A DNA stretch of 59,192 bases, taken from Heterostelium multicystogenum (Eukaryota; Evosea; Eumycetozoa; Acytosteliales; Acytosteliaceae). Every line of letters starts with the position of its first letter. Positions within the stretch are counted from its first letter, which is position 1. Location of the stretch: contig RCNN01000153.1 of the NCBI GenBank assembly GCA_003667245.1, forward strand, positions 1 through 59,192, in the 5' to 3' direction. Shown here one piece after another: positions 11,573 to 23,958 of the stretch. Below the pieces are notes generated by a model that was given only the letters and a program-made list of their open reading frames with translations, ran no database searches and was not told the DNA's origin. The position numbers and the translations under genes were made by a program.

Positions 11573-13922
11573 TTATTGTTGATTGTCATAAAGGTCAGTC
11601 CCACTACGTAGTGGGCTGATGGTCGGATTATCGTTGTTACTTGTGTCGAATGTAACAATATTGGTAACTTCAATATTAGCAACTATTTCTTCTTCATCTT
11701 CTTGATGCTCTTGTTCTTGTTGTTCTTGTTGTTCTTTAGGCTGACTTTCAATGTCGATGCTTTGGATATTCGATGCTTGTTCACCTTGTTTTTCAATTGG
11801 TTTCATTTTAATACTAATAGTTGATTTTCTCGAGGATATTGTAGTTGGTGAGGCACTCGAACTCGTTGGTGTGTTTGTATAGGAGAGATTGAATGACCAA
11901 TTGACTCCCATCTTACTCATTAAATATAATACTATTTTCGATTGCTTGAATATTTTGATATTGTTGGAGTCCATACCGTAAGCTAAAAATCCTACTAATC
12001 CATTGTTTGCTGTCACTACTGCCAAAACCAACCTTAAATTATAGTCAGGAATATCAAGCTCACACATTTCCTCTCCATTTTGTATTAAGCATAATAGCCA
12101 GTCTATTAATAAATTCTGATACAATTCCGTTCTGGTTGTAAAGTAGAATTTATAAATTGTCACATATAAAAAGTTAAATAATACAACAAACATAATTATA
12201 ATTTGTTTCATCTAAAGTTATAGAAATGAATTAATAACTTAATAAACCGATTTCTATAAATAATAATATGATAACATACATTATATAGTAGTACCACTTT
12301 ATCTCTTAATACACTATATAGCTACAATAGATATAATATGTTAGAAAAATTTTATGATTGGGTCTGGAATTTAAATGTCAATGAAATAGTTACTGAGAAA
12401 ATTTTATAACTAGAATAAATTGTAGTTAGAATTACTACTAATAAGCATATCCATGATGGAACTGATATAAAAAGGTATTATTAGTAAATCAAAATTGTTT
12501 GTAGATTGAGAACTACATACCATAAAAACTAAAATATTGCCAGAATCCATTAAGATCTGGACCAATCCAACATCCAATGGTTGAAGGAGAGGCTACATAG
12601 TTGGATCCTATCAAAGGTATTAAAGTTGACAGCAATGCCAATGTCCAGACCATTATTCTGTGATATTTATAGAATTTGTTCTCTTCCATTCTAATCGTTT
12701 TGAAGAAATCGTAACACAACAGAACCCACCAAAGAATAACTGCTGAAATTCCAAATTGAAACATTGTTCCATTTATAACACAAACAGGATCACTCTGAAC
12801 CATAAATCTTTGATCTTCTCCACAATACATATCTCTTTCTGGATTCTTTTTAACAATTTGTTAGAATATACTATTCTATTCAAACTGTCCATATTAAAAT
12901 AAACTTACATCCATAAAATAAGATATACAAATTAAAATATTTGATACTGCGAATGATAATACAATTTCCATTCTTTGAGTTATTTGGTTGGGTAATATTC
13001 CAAAGAAAAATTATTAAGAATATCGCAGATAAACAGCTTATCACATTTACCACCATTTGGACAACATATAACTTTCTCATTTTCGCCTGAGACCAGAAGC
13101 TAAATGGACATGGTAGTGCACACCTTCCTGAGATTATAAAAAATCCTTTATTATTTGCATTGTGATCCTCAACATATACTAAAGGACTTGGACATGATTT
13201 TGTTCCTGTTTGAATATTTGGTAAATAATTTACTAAATCAAATCCTCATTAAATATAATTACCAAAAGTATAAGCAGAATTACAAGAAATTGACTCGGAT
13301 TGACTCCCATTGTATTCTGTCAAATTATATACATTATCAACTGGTGGAAATATCCATATTCCATTTGTACTATTCGTACAGTCATAAGTATAACTCCTCA
13401 GTATTGTTCCTCCACAATTACTAAATGTTTGGTCTTTTCAAAGAAATATATTAGTGACCAAATTTAAAGTTGATAACTATCATTTATTACATACTACATA
13501 TATCTTGACATAAATCTTTTGGCAAAGCTATTGGAGGATTGGTATTTGGTATCTGTATACATGGCTTAAACAACTAAAGTGATAATTAGTTAAGAATATT
13601 ACTGATGTTTGTATTTAGCCATACCATTGAACATATATATCTATTGACATCGTTGGTGCATTCATCACCCGTAGATGCAAATGAATTTAATGATAGAATA
13701 CTCTTTGATTGTAAATTGAGATAACTCTGGGTAATGTTGGAAGGAATATATATCATTGTATCATTGGGAATCATCCCCTGACATATAGATTGTTGTAGTA
13801 AGGGTTCACATCTTGCACCTAAATCCTGCGCCACACATCCTTTAAACAATAAAATAAGACCTATACAAAAGATAAATATATCTAAGCTTTCAATTTAGAA
13901 ATTTGGACTGGACTAGATTCAT
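11573..13922 (-). CDS. frizzled/smoothened-like G protein-coupled receptor
   Basis: Multi-exon receptor of the dictyostelid Fsl family, expected at the cell surface; ligands of this family are unknown. The N terminus has a hydrophobic signal segment (FIFCIGLILLF) and a Cys-rich, N-glycosylated ectodomain like the frizzled CRD (CVAQDLGARCEPLL, YIPSNITQSYLNL). The juxtamembrane CALPCPFSFWS segment leads into TM1 (MRKLYVVQMVVNVISCLSA). Further TM segments lie at 12780-12700, 12650-12580, 12455-12405 (VPSWICLLVVILTTIY), 12200-12140 and 12040-11985. After the final TM, YGMDSNNIKIFKQSK begins a cytosolic tail rich in Ser, Glu and Gln that ends at 11573. Plausible introns: 12520-12455 (GTATGTAG...), about 12405-12325, and one just before 12211. 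The start is unsure: ATG at 13922 needs a one-base change to reach the signal peptide, or a short upstream exon exists. Confidence 0.85.
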
Positions 13923-15560
13923 TTCTTAAACTAATAGTAATTTAACCTACATTTATTAAATAACAATTGTGGAAGCAATGACATTTATTTATTACAAAAT
14001 AAATTGACAAATACTACAACAAAAAGGAGTTGAAGGTGAAGGTGAAGTGAAGGTTAAGGTGGATGGAATTTTTTATTTTATTTAATCATATAATTATATA
14101 TATACTAGGATTTTAAACAAATATTTAATTTACTCTATTAGCAATAAAATGAGATTCACCTGAACCTCTACTATTATTATTGATATTACTACTGTTACCA
14201 CTACAGATGATATTGCTACTGCTACTACTATAACAAAGAAAATAATATAAATATCAATGACCCAAAATCAATATATGTATTCTGGATATATGTTAATTTA
14301 AAATAATTGATAAAATTTAAGTGATATGGAGATATATATGTTGTAAAGGATAGGGAAGTCAAGAGAGGATGGAAAGGAAGACCACCACCAATACCATCAA
14401 CAGCAACTCACACAACAATTATAATTATGTATTTGAAAATATTGTGTGTATTTATATATATATTTATTTGATTGACTTATTTGGTTTGAATTTGGTGATT
14501 TGATTAGATGATTTAGTTTAGTTTGGAAGCTGCTTTTTTTGATGCTTGAACTAATATAACTAGTTTTATTTGTTCAAACTACCATTCACACACACTCACT
14601 CAAACACACACAGACAACTATTATTTTTAAATTATTATAATTTTGTTTTTGATTATCTATATGTTTAATTCTATTGAAACAAATTTAATTAGTAGTGTTC
14701 CTGTGATGATTTAGGGTGAAATTCATATATACATAGTGTAGTGTAGTGAAGTTTATTGATTGGAATTTATTTAAATTGGGGTGAAATGTGTTTATAAAAA
14801 GGCGGAACATAACATATGATGATCAGATACACAGATACAATTATATGAATAATGTTTAGTGTATAGATCTATTTTGGGCAAGTGGTGTGTTGAGGATGTG
14901 TGGGTGATAATACCATAAATCAATCATTCTGCACCCAGTCAATCAAACGTCATTGTTTGATAGATTAATAGATTGATCATCGTACAATTCCAATTGAACG
15001 ATGTATCATTGAAGAAAAACAATACTCTTAATAATAATAATATTCGAGTTGTTAGTTATTGTTGTAAAATATTTGCAGATTGGATTTACTATTTAAAAGA
15101 AAATAACTTGTTTTTAGAATTTCAGATTCTTTAGAAATTCGTTTAAGAAGATAAAGAATAATAGAAACTTCACTGCATCTGATCTGAAATCAAATCAATC
15201 AATCAATCAATCAATTCAAATCGGTGCTACTATTCATATTATTTTGTGTTGTTTAAATTAAATTTAAAGAGAACTTGCGACCAGTGTTTGTGTTTTGGGT
15301 CAAATTTTTGTTATTTTTTTAGTTTTTTAGGTGAAAAAATTATTGTGATGATGCCGATACAAGAAGGAGATGTAATCTTCCCCAATTCTGGTGGTTGTTT
15401 GCTGAATGTTGCTAAATACTTTGAAGAAATGAAGAAACAGCACCTTCTCCTGTTGTTATTGCTATTGTTGTTGTTACTTATGGCTGTTTTTGATGATGAT
15501 GTAAATAATAATAATAATATTAATAAAGTTGATGTTGTACTATTGGGTAGATTATAAAAT
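13923..15560. other. intergenic, simple repeats and CA-rich tract
   Basis: No convincing gene. Visible elements are a GAAGGT-like repeat near 14030-14060, trinucleotide tracts at 14160-14230, a CA-rich tract (CACACACACTCACTC) at about 14588-14616 that could be a promoter element of the receptor gene, and an (AATC)n tract at 15190-15213. A 69-codon reading frame at 15348-15557 is mostly Leu and Asn runs, and I do not accept it as a gene. Confidence 0.45.
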
Positions 15561-16994
15561 TTAGTGGGCCAACATAAGCTTCATCTTTGCAATGGCAAGA
15601 GCTGGGTTGAGTCCTTTTGACAAACACGTGTACAATTCAAAATAGTGGTGACATTTATAGAGCTTGAGGTTGTCTGATGAAATGTTGGCCAAACGCTCAC
15701 GTTGAATGGAATCACGTGAATCTGAAATCCAACGGAAGGCTTGCAAGAGAACGGCTGGTCCGAGGTATCCACCATCACCACCCTCTGACCACCAGTATGA
15801 TGGACATGATGTTGAACAGCATGCACACAAGATACACTCGTAAAGACCATCTAATTTATGTCTGTTTTCTTTTGATTGAAGGATCTACAAGTAGATAGGA
15901 TTGATTAGAAGAGGATTCGCATGATGATGATGACGTCAATAGCTATGATAATCATACCTCCTTTCCATTGTATCTTGGAGCATCTGGGGATGGCTCCAAC
16001 CATGGCTTAACAGATTTGTGTTGTTGGTAGAAGTGAGTGAGATCTGGGACCAAATCTCTGACAACGTGCATATGTGGGAGTGGGTAGATTGAGATTGCTC
16101 CACCATCGATGGCATCGGTTGTCTTTTTGATGCATGCAAGTGTGTTTGAAACCAGAGATGTTCATAGCACAACTAATGATTCATAGTAATATAGAGTATA
16201 GTGTTAATATCCACAGAGTCATTTCGGTGTTGTCGGTGCATGGTAAACAAATAATCATCTTACCTTCCACAAATACCTTCACGACATGAACGACGGAAAG
16301 TCAAAGTTGGGTCTTGAGTGTTCTTAATGTGAATGAGAGCATCCAAAATCATTGGACCACATTCCTTCAAGTTCAAATTTGTAAGTTTGTACATATGGTT
16401 TCTTCTCTGATTCCTCGCTGTAACGATAGATCTTGATAGCAACAACTAAATATAATAATGATGATTATTGGTTAATCAACTATTTGTTATTGGTCAACAA
16501 ACAAAGCGTATGATTTAACATTCTATTCTATTCTATTCTATTCAATTCTATTCTATTCTATCTGTATCCACAATATCCCCTTAATCCACTAACTAAACCA
16601 ATACACTTGATTGTTGAATGTTTGATTTGATTCATACCATTCTTGTCAGCTGCTGAAGCATCTATAAAATTGTGTACAAAAATCAAGTGGTTAGTAAAAT
16701 GTTTATGCAATGATCAGGGTTATTCAAACATGTTGATCTAGTACTGCTGTTGCAGGTATCTGCTGATAGGACTCCGATATAATGATCAAAGATAGTGATC
16801 GATTGGAATAGGTGAACAATGTGTTCATTGATAACCTTGCAGAGCATAGTACTACATAGTCATGTCTGGATATTATAATATTATAATGATTGTAAATGTA
16901 GTTGCTTCATACAATTTAAGGCACCAGCAAATGGAGAAACAGTAGTTCTACCGAATACGGATGAAATCGATCTCTTAACAATATTAGATAACAT
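15561..16994 (-). CDS. sdhB: succinate dehydrogenase iron-sulfur subunit (SDHB)
   Basis: Mitochondrial complex II iron-sulfur subunit; it carries electrons from the flavoprotein to ubiquinone. Five exons: 16994-16913, 16661-16638, 16445-16264, 16172-15958 and 15884-15561, all GT-AG. The N terminus [20 protein letters not shown] is a typical mitochondrial presequence. The [2Fe-2S] ligands lie in CREGICGSCAMN, split by the intron at 16263. The C-terminal cluster region reads [18 protein letters not shown] (first ferredoxin-type Cys set). The visible [13 protein letters not shown] and [14 protein letters not shown] blocks match SDHB. There are two single-base breaks, near 16375 (between TYK and LNLKECG) and 16152 (before [15 protein letters not shown]), both beside A runs. 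The third Cys cluster segment ([15 protein letters not shown]) is intact, but C-P-typical ligands there should be checked. Confidence 0.93.
16521..16562. repeat. pentanucleotide (TTCTA)n repeat in an intron
   Basis: Eight near-perfect copies of TTCTA/TCTAT with one interruption (TTCAA). It lies inside the second intron of the SDHB gene. Confidence 0.8.
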
Positions 16995-17883
16995 GATGAT
17001 GTACTGATTGTCAATATATCAAAATTAAACTATCTATAAAACTATATGATATTCAGAATCATAAACTTTATGCATCAAAAAAACAAAACACTCAATTTCA
17101 AAAAATAATCAAAAAAATATTATAAAATGAATTTTCTATTTTTTTGAACTTCAAAAAATCCAACCAAAAAAATAAACCTAACAATCACTAACCGACAACC
17201 AATTCCCATTGCACTTATGACTCTCGGCTGACATCATCATTATTATTTATTAATTATTAATTATATTTGTTTGTTTGTTGTATGTATGCTTTTTAATTCT
17301 ATAATATTAATATTATAATTTGGAATGAATTAATGATCAACGCACAGACTAAAGTCTAAGTATAGGGTAGTTTAAGTTTAGTAGTAGTCTATGACTGTTT
17401 TCATTAGTTAGTTAGACTAGTCGAATGATTAAATGATTGATTGATTTTCTTGATTTGAAAAATATAGAAAACTATTTTAAAAATTCATGTCCATATTGTA
17501 ATTCAACAAATATGATTTAATATTATAATATATTGAAGGCAGATATCTATACATCTTTTCTTTTAAAATCACCCAAAAAACTAATCAGATGGCTTTGTTG
17601 TTGTTCTTTTCTTAAAAAAATATTTTCCATTTTCAAATTTTTATTGAAAAAACTAACTTACCACCATGTTGAGTAGTGGTTGTGAAGTTTATTAATTTCT
17701 TTTTGATGGTTTGGGGGTATTGTATCTTCTTCACAGACAAGCCCAGTTCTGCTCACCTCTGATTGATCCTTTTTATTTTGGATAGTCTGTTTTTTTTTTG
17801 TAGTTAGAATCTTGTTACAGATACATACATCATACATACATATAATTTTATTTATACTTATATATTAAATCCTATCATATAAA
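16995..17883. other. divergent promoter region, sdhB / coactosin-like gene
   Basis: A+T-rich spacer between two divergent starts. Poly-A and poly-T runs near 17090-17170 and 17620-17645 are typical dictyostelid upstream sequence. A TATA-like stretch lies at 17845-17865, just before the coactosin-like start. No gene seen. Confidence 0.5.
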
Positions 17884-18410
17884 ATGAATATTCAAAATCC
17901 ACAAAAAATCAAGGAGGCTTTGGATCACTACAAGAGAGCTGACAATGTTTCAGATTGGATCATCGTAGGATACACTTCACCAACCGCTGTTGATTTGGTT
18001 GCCACTGGATCCGGTGGTGCTGCTTCAATCTCTAAATACTTGGATGACACCAAGGTTCTCTACATTTTTGGTCAAGGAGGAGTACAACGAATCTGATCCA
18101 GGTTTCAAGGAAGGTGTCATTGGAAACAAGGCAAACTTTAAAGATATTTTCATCGCCTGGACTGGTCCAAAGGTTGGAATCATCGAGAAGGGTAAAAAGA
18201 AGTCACACGTTGGTGATGCCAAAGCATTGTTCCAAGTAAGTCAAACAATCAAAAGCAATTACCCGAGTCCAAGTCAAAACTAACACAATCTATCTTATCA
18301 ATCATTAGCCATTCCACGCTGAACTCACTGCTGTCAATGCTGCCAACTTTACCGATAAAGTAATCAAGGATAAGGCCAACCCACTCTCTGGTAGCCACAT
18401 CATTGACTAA
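17884..18410 (+). CDS. coactosin-like actin-binding protein (ADF-homology domain)
   Basis: Small ADF/cofilin-homology protein; coactosins bind F-actin and counteract capping. Exon 1 is 17884-18235, exon 2 is 18309-18410 (CAA|GTAAG...CATTAG|CCA). It begins MNIQNPQKIKEALDHYKR and contains DWIIVGYTSPTAVDL, then VKEEYNESDPGFKEGV, NFKDIFIAWTGPKVGIIEKG, KKKSHVGDAKALFQPFHAEL and a C-terminal ANPLSGSHIID. The K-K-K-S-H-V-G-D-x-K-x-L-F-Q segment is the coactosin signature. One frame break lies near 18066, in the run ATTTTTGG: reading four T instead of five joins DDTKVLYI to LVKEEYN. It converges on the Rab11-type gene. Total about 150 residues, normal for the family. Confidence 0.88.
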
Positions 18411-18567
18411 AAAATATCAAAAAAAGCATATTAATAAACTCATATGTTATATATATTGTAAAAATATCTATTTTATAATCGATCATTGAACAAATGTGTG
18501 TGATATCTGTATCTCTATCAATTGTTTATATGATTATGGGAGTTTAAAATTATTTATTTATTTAGTA

Positions 18568-19576
<1,009 letters not shown>

Positions 19577-20729
19577 TTCTATTTGTTGAGTTTAGTAATT
19601 AAAGTAAATTATATAATATATTATTTGATTGATTGATTGATTATTGATTCTATTGTTAAAATAAAATATCTTATTAATATTATTTGAGGTATAAAATACA
19701 GAGTAAGATTCAAACAGCTGGCCACTTACAATATTAACTAATGATGATAATAATAACTAATAACTAATGAGTTTAGAGTAGTGTTATAAGTATAGAGAAG
19801 CTTGATTATTTGATATATAATATATTTGAGATTGATAGAGATAAGATAGTTAGATGAAAGTAGTATGAATAAATATTTAAATTAATTTAAATATTAGGAT
19901 GATGAAAAATAAATAAAATAAGAATATTAGAAGGAGGGAAAGTGGATGGATGATGATTGCTTGACAATTTGATAATTGTTGTTGTGTTGTTGTTGGTTTT
20001 ATTTGATTTGTGGAATAAATAACTAACTAATAATGATAGTATTATTATATTAATTATGTGTTTGTTATTTGTTTTTTTGTTTTAGTGGTGTGAAAAAATA
20101 AAATAAAAATGTTAAATAAATAAAAATATTGAATTTTGTTTTTTTGTTATTGTTTGTGACAACCAAAAATAATAATAATAATTATTATTAATTAATTTTT
20201 TTTAATAATGTGTAAAAAAATGTTTGTATTTTTTTGATAAAAAAACAAAAACCAACAAACACAACACAATAATACCAGAGTTAACGATTCACTTTTATTT
20301 TCATTGAAACTATTTAGTGATTAATGAGACGTTGTCTATGTGATGTGTGGGTGTGGTGGTTGGTGAAAATTATTCATGGTGAAAAATGCTGTATTCCAAA
20401 AGACGAGGTTTTTTTGTTTTTTACTAAGCCGCCAAACTAAACTAAAATGATCAAGGGACTTTTGGGGGTGATCTACCTCCCAATTCAAAAACCTATAACC
20501 TCATGAACTTCTAAAACGGTATGCTTATAGTTTGCAAACTTTGGTTTAGGACATTCCATACAACCGACAACCATTGATCAATCACCCTGCATTCTTTAGC
20601 TAATTTACACGAAATAATATTACAATCCAATCAGTCACACTGATTGCTTATTTTGTTTAAGTGCACTGAAATAATTAAGATTGATTGATTGATTGATATT
20701 ATTAATTTAGTTAATTTATTAGATTGAGT
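19577..20729. other. intergenic, A+T-rich
   Basis: Upstream region of the Rab11-type gene and 3' region of the phospholipase B-like gene. It contains ATTG/GATT repeats (19627-19645), (AAT)n tracts (20170-20190), long poly-T and poly-A runs near 20130-20250, and a tract near 20410-20560 of higher G+C with no open frame. Nothing coding is supported. Confidence 0.5.
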
Positions 20730-22533
20730 TTAGTTGCTCTTTATGTCAATGGTAATCCAATCGAAATTAAAGACATCTGGTGAACCATTGTGAAGTTGGG
20801 TGTTGTTGGGCTGGTTTTGGTCCCATACGGTCCAGGAGAATGGTGGGCAGTCAGAGGTTACGGTCATTCCGTTGATGGCCGAGACGAGATTCTGTTGCAT
20901 CATGGCATACGAGGAGATCTTTGAGTCAATTCCACCATGTGGTCCGATGTATGACCAACCGAAGGGCTCATCGGGACCGGATCCTAAATCGAAACGTGCG
21001 GAGATGGCATTTCCTGGATAACCCTCACTGAATGGGTCGAATTTGTAGTTGTTTCTGGTCATGATTGATTGCATGTCGCTCAGTGAATACACTTGGTTGG
21101 CGTCTCGTCTGAAGATTTTAGCACGTGGATTCAGCTCGTAGGTGAAGATGATTCCGTAGAGTTGCTCGTAGGTGGCATATCCGAGTGCTTGCCAGAGCTC
21201 GGGGAAGTAGGGACGGTTGTAGGATGGCCAGTATCCAAGTGCAAGATAGCTGGTCATGTCTTGTGACATATAGGATCCTGGAATCTGCTCGATGATCCAG
21301 AGTGTGTTGGGTTGGAGAACTTGGTATGGAGTGAAAAGCTTGTAGTCGACGACCATCCATTGGTTGTTGTATGTTCCAGAGTTATATTGGATAAAGTTTT
21401 CAGTCCACTCCTGTGCAGTGTTGGACATACGGTTGGCAACAAGCGAACGGACCCAGTAAAGGAGTGAGTTGGGAGTACAGTATTGGTAAAGAGATGTATT
21501 GAGAACATTGTTGGTTGTTTCAATGGATACCAATTGGGTCGAGGTAATTTGGAAAAAGTCATCGTCCGATGTCAAAACACCAGCGTATGAAGAAAATACA
21601 ACTTCGTGTCCTGGGACGGTTGGGTCTGGAATGATGATTCTCTTGAAAATACGATATCCAGCAGTGAAGTAGCTGCCCCATGTAGTATGCGAAACATAGA
21701 GTTCGGAGAAATCGGGTGGAACACGTACCAGTGCCGAGCATCGACCCTTGGTAGCCATAAGAGTTTCTACCTGCTGCAAAGTCATAGTTCTTTGGACGTA
21801 CTCTGTTTTGTTGGGTGAATTCTCATATTGGAGGTATCCAATAATATCATCGATATCACCAGCCAATTGCAAAAGCAACAGTGTTTCAAAATCCAACTGC
21901 TTGTCCGAGTCGGCAGCAGCCTGATATCCTTTTGCAAATCCTTGGAATTGATTGATGACATTGTAAACCTGCTGGTCATAAACTGATGTAGTAGATGGGT
22001 TGAAGTTGTTTACCATCCATTTGTAGTTTGCCATTGTAAAGTCGTTCAATTGAGTCAAGTCAACTTCTCCAGTGATATCATTGTCAATCCAAGACTCAGA
22101 GTAGTTATAAACAGTTGCCCAGGTCAAATAGCCCTCCAAAAATCCAGCAGCAGTATAATATATTGATGCGTTATCAGCAGCCATGTTGGAGTTCATTTCA
22201 ATATATAATTTATTCCATCCATCTTTTTCGATATCCACCTTATAATATCCCCAACTGGCAATCCAAACAATCAGATGATAGATCAAAGAACCAAATTAAT
22301 TAGCAAATGTAGAAATTAGAAATAATTACGCAATCAATGACATACCCTAAAGCATCTTTGTTTTGACCACTTTCAATATTGAATTTGGCGTCAATGGAAT
22401 ACCATTCCGGTTTTTCTTCCAATTTATATTTGGCATCGTTTTCAATATTCTTTGGATTGGCAGCCACCGATGAACCAATGGTGCAAATGATGAGAACTGA
22501 CAATAAAATCAGATGTATTGACTTTGACATCAT
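20730..22533 (-). CDS. phospholipase B-like protein
   Basis: Secreted or lysosomal hydrolase of the phospholipase B-like family (Ntn-type fold); Dictyostelium members deacylate phospholipids. Exon 1 is 22533-22346, exon 2 is 22254-20730; splicing restores ALGWGYYKVDIEKDGW. The signal peptide is MMSKSIHLILLSVLIICTIG. Family blocks are visible: IYYTAAGFLEGYLT, the catalytic-region CSALVRVP (Cys likely the processing nucleophile), DLYVSHTTW-type sequence (SELYVSHTTWGSY), DDFFQI, SGTYNNQWMVVDYK, LWIIEQIPG, FKYRD-like tail and a final NFDWITIDIKSN. Many N-x-S/T sites are present. The frame is intact over 518 codons, and the total near 570 residues is normal for the family. Confidence 0.93.
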
Positions 22534-23062
22534 TTTTATCTAAAATAATAATAATAGTTGTACAAATAGCCTTATTAAGCTAGCTACTACTAATGTACTT
22601 ATTAATATATATAAATGGGATGATCAGATTTTTACACTTATAGATAGGTGGTTGTTGTTATCCATCTAAATCAAGTTTTTGCCAATCAAGCAAACAACAA
22701 GAATAATAAAATTAAAAATTAAATTTTATCAAAAAGTGTGTGTGTTTTGAATTATTTAGATATTTATGAAAAGATGGCTTTAGGAGTAAGAATCTTCGAC
22801 AATTTGAATACCAGGCATCGTCCATTAAGTATGCATACTAAACTCACCCCCAATTTAATTTGAAAATCCCAAACCAGGCTCAACTTTATCTAGTATAGTT
22901 CAGTGCAAGTCATAGTTTACTTTTCTTTCTAATATTATAATTATAATAGGATCTGTGTTGGACTTATAATCTATATTTTTAGATATACTTTTTGTAGGTT
23001 AAACTAAACTTGCATATTTTAAATTATAATTTACATATTGTTTTTTATTTAATTAATGTCAA
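22534..23062. other. intergenic
   Basis: Spacer upstream of the phospholipase B-like gene; A+T-rich, with a TATA-like run at 22605-22615. No gene, repeat or RNA recognised. Confidence 0.5.
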
Positions 23063-23723
23063 TTAATTATTACTACTACTATTACTACTATTACTAATAC
23101 TTGAATTATCATTTCCACATTCATCATGATTATGATTGCAATCTTTGTTTAATTTAAAAAGGGTTCATAGTTTAAAGTTAGTTGATACTGTTTTAATAAA
23201 GTCACTATGATATATATATCTTACCATGTTGGTGCTCATGATCATGATCTTCTTCGCCGCTACTTTCGTCACTACTTTCGTCATAAGGTTTCTTCTTGTG
23301 AAATATACAACATTCTAAAATAGATTGAGTATTATTAATATTAATATGTTCACTTTGTTAGAGTTGTAGCTTTTGAGAAAGTACTGTGCTTTTGACAGTG
23401 TAGAGATGGTGTTGTATGTTGATGCTTCTTAATTACATACTTTTTGATTTCTTTTTTAACATGTTTTCATTATCTACGGTCTCTTCAGTCCATTGAACTC
23501 TCTTTTTCTTTTTTGATTTAATAGTAAGTCTGAGTGCTACTGGTTGCTGCGGTGATGTTGTAGTTATAGTAGTAGTTGTTGTAGAAGTACCATTTGCCAT
23601 ATGTACATTGCTCGATATCGAGTTTGATGCTAAACCGCCACCTCCTCCACCTCCACCAGCCAACGGAGATGGTACAAGAGAAGCTGTACTCGAAACAGCA
23701 TCATTTGTATTAAATCTACTCAT
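23063..23723 (-). CDS. protein phosphatase 1 inhibitor-3 (PPP1R11/Ypi1) homologue
   Basis: Regulatory protein of protein phosphatase 1. Three exons: 23723 to about 23437, about 23314 to 23226, and about 23153 to 23063. The N terminus is Ser/Thr/Gly-rich, with a run of eight Gly. The conserved core is KKKKRVQWTEETVDNENM followed by LKKKSK; R-V-x-W is the PP1-docking (RVxF-type) motif, and TVDNE is diagnostic of inhibitor-3. Exon 2 continues with CCIFHKKKPYDESSDESSGE and a His/Asp tail, and exon 3 gives CNHNHDECGN and a Ser/Asn end. Inhibitor-3 binds metal through a Cys/His cluster, and the Cys and His here fit. No frame break seen. Confidence 0.85.
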
Positions 23724-23958
23724 TTCTGTCTATCTATCTCTCTCTATTTATCTGTAATATATTATATATATAAATAATGTGATGGTCAAATCAATAACAA
23801 CATATTTGTGATTTTCATAAACTAAATATTATACTTTATTCGTTTGCAAACAAATTCTTCGACTTCTGCAAGTGTTTTGTGGTAACAAAAAATAAAAAAT
23901 AGGATGACATATCGTTTTGTATTTATATATAATTATTAGGGGTAGAATTTTATTTTTT

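Noticed and set aside
15246..15557. Plus-strand frame with Leu and Asn runs
   Set aside because: More than half is simple repeat translation, and it abuts the SDHB stop; no family features.
18534..18541. Minus-strand TCCCATAA, like the dictyostelid small-RNA upstream element (DUSE)
   Set aside because: No structured or conserved RNA is visible 60 nt downstream, and an 8-mer is expected by chance in A+T-rich DNA.
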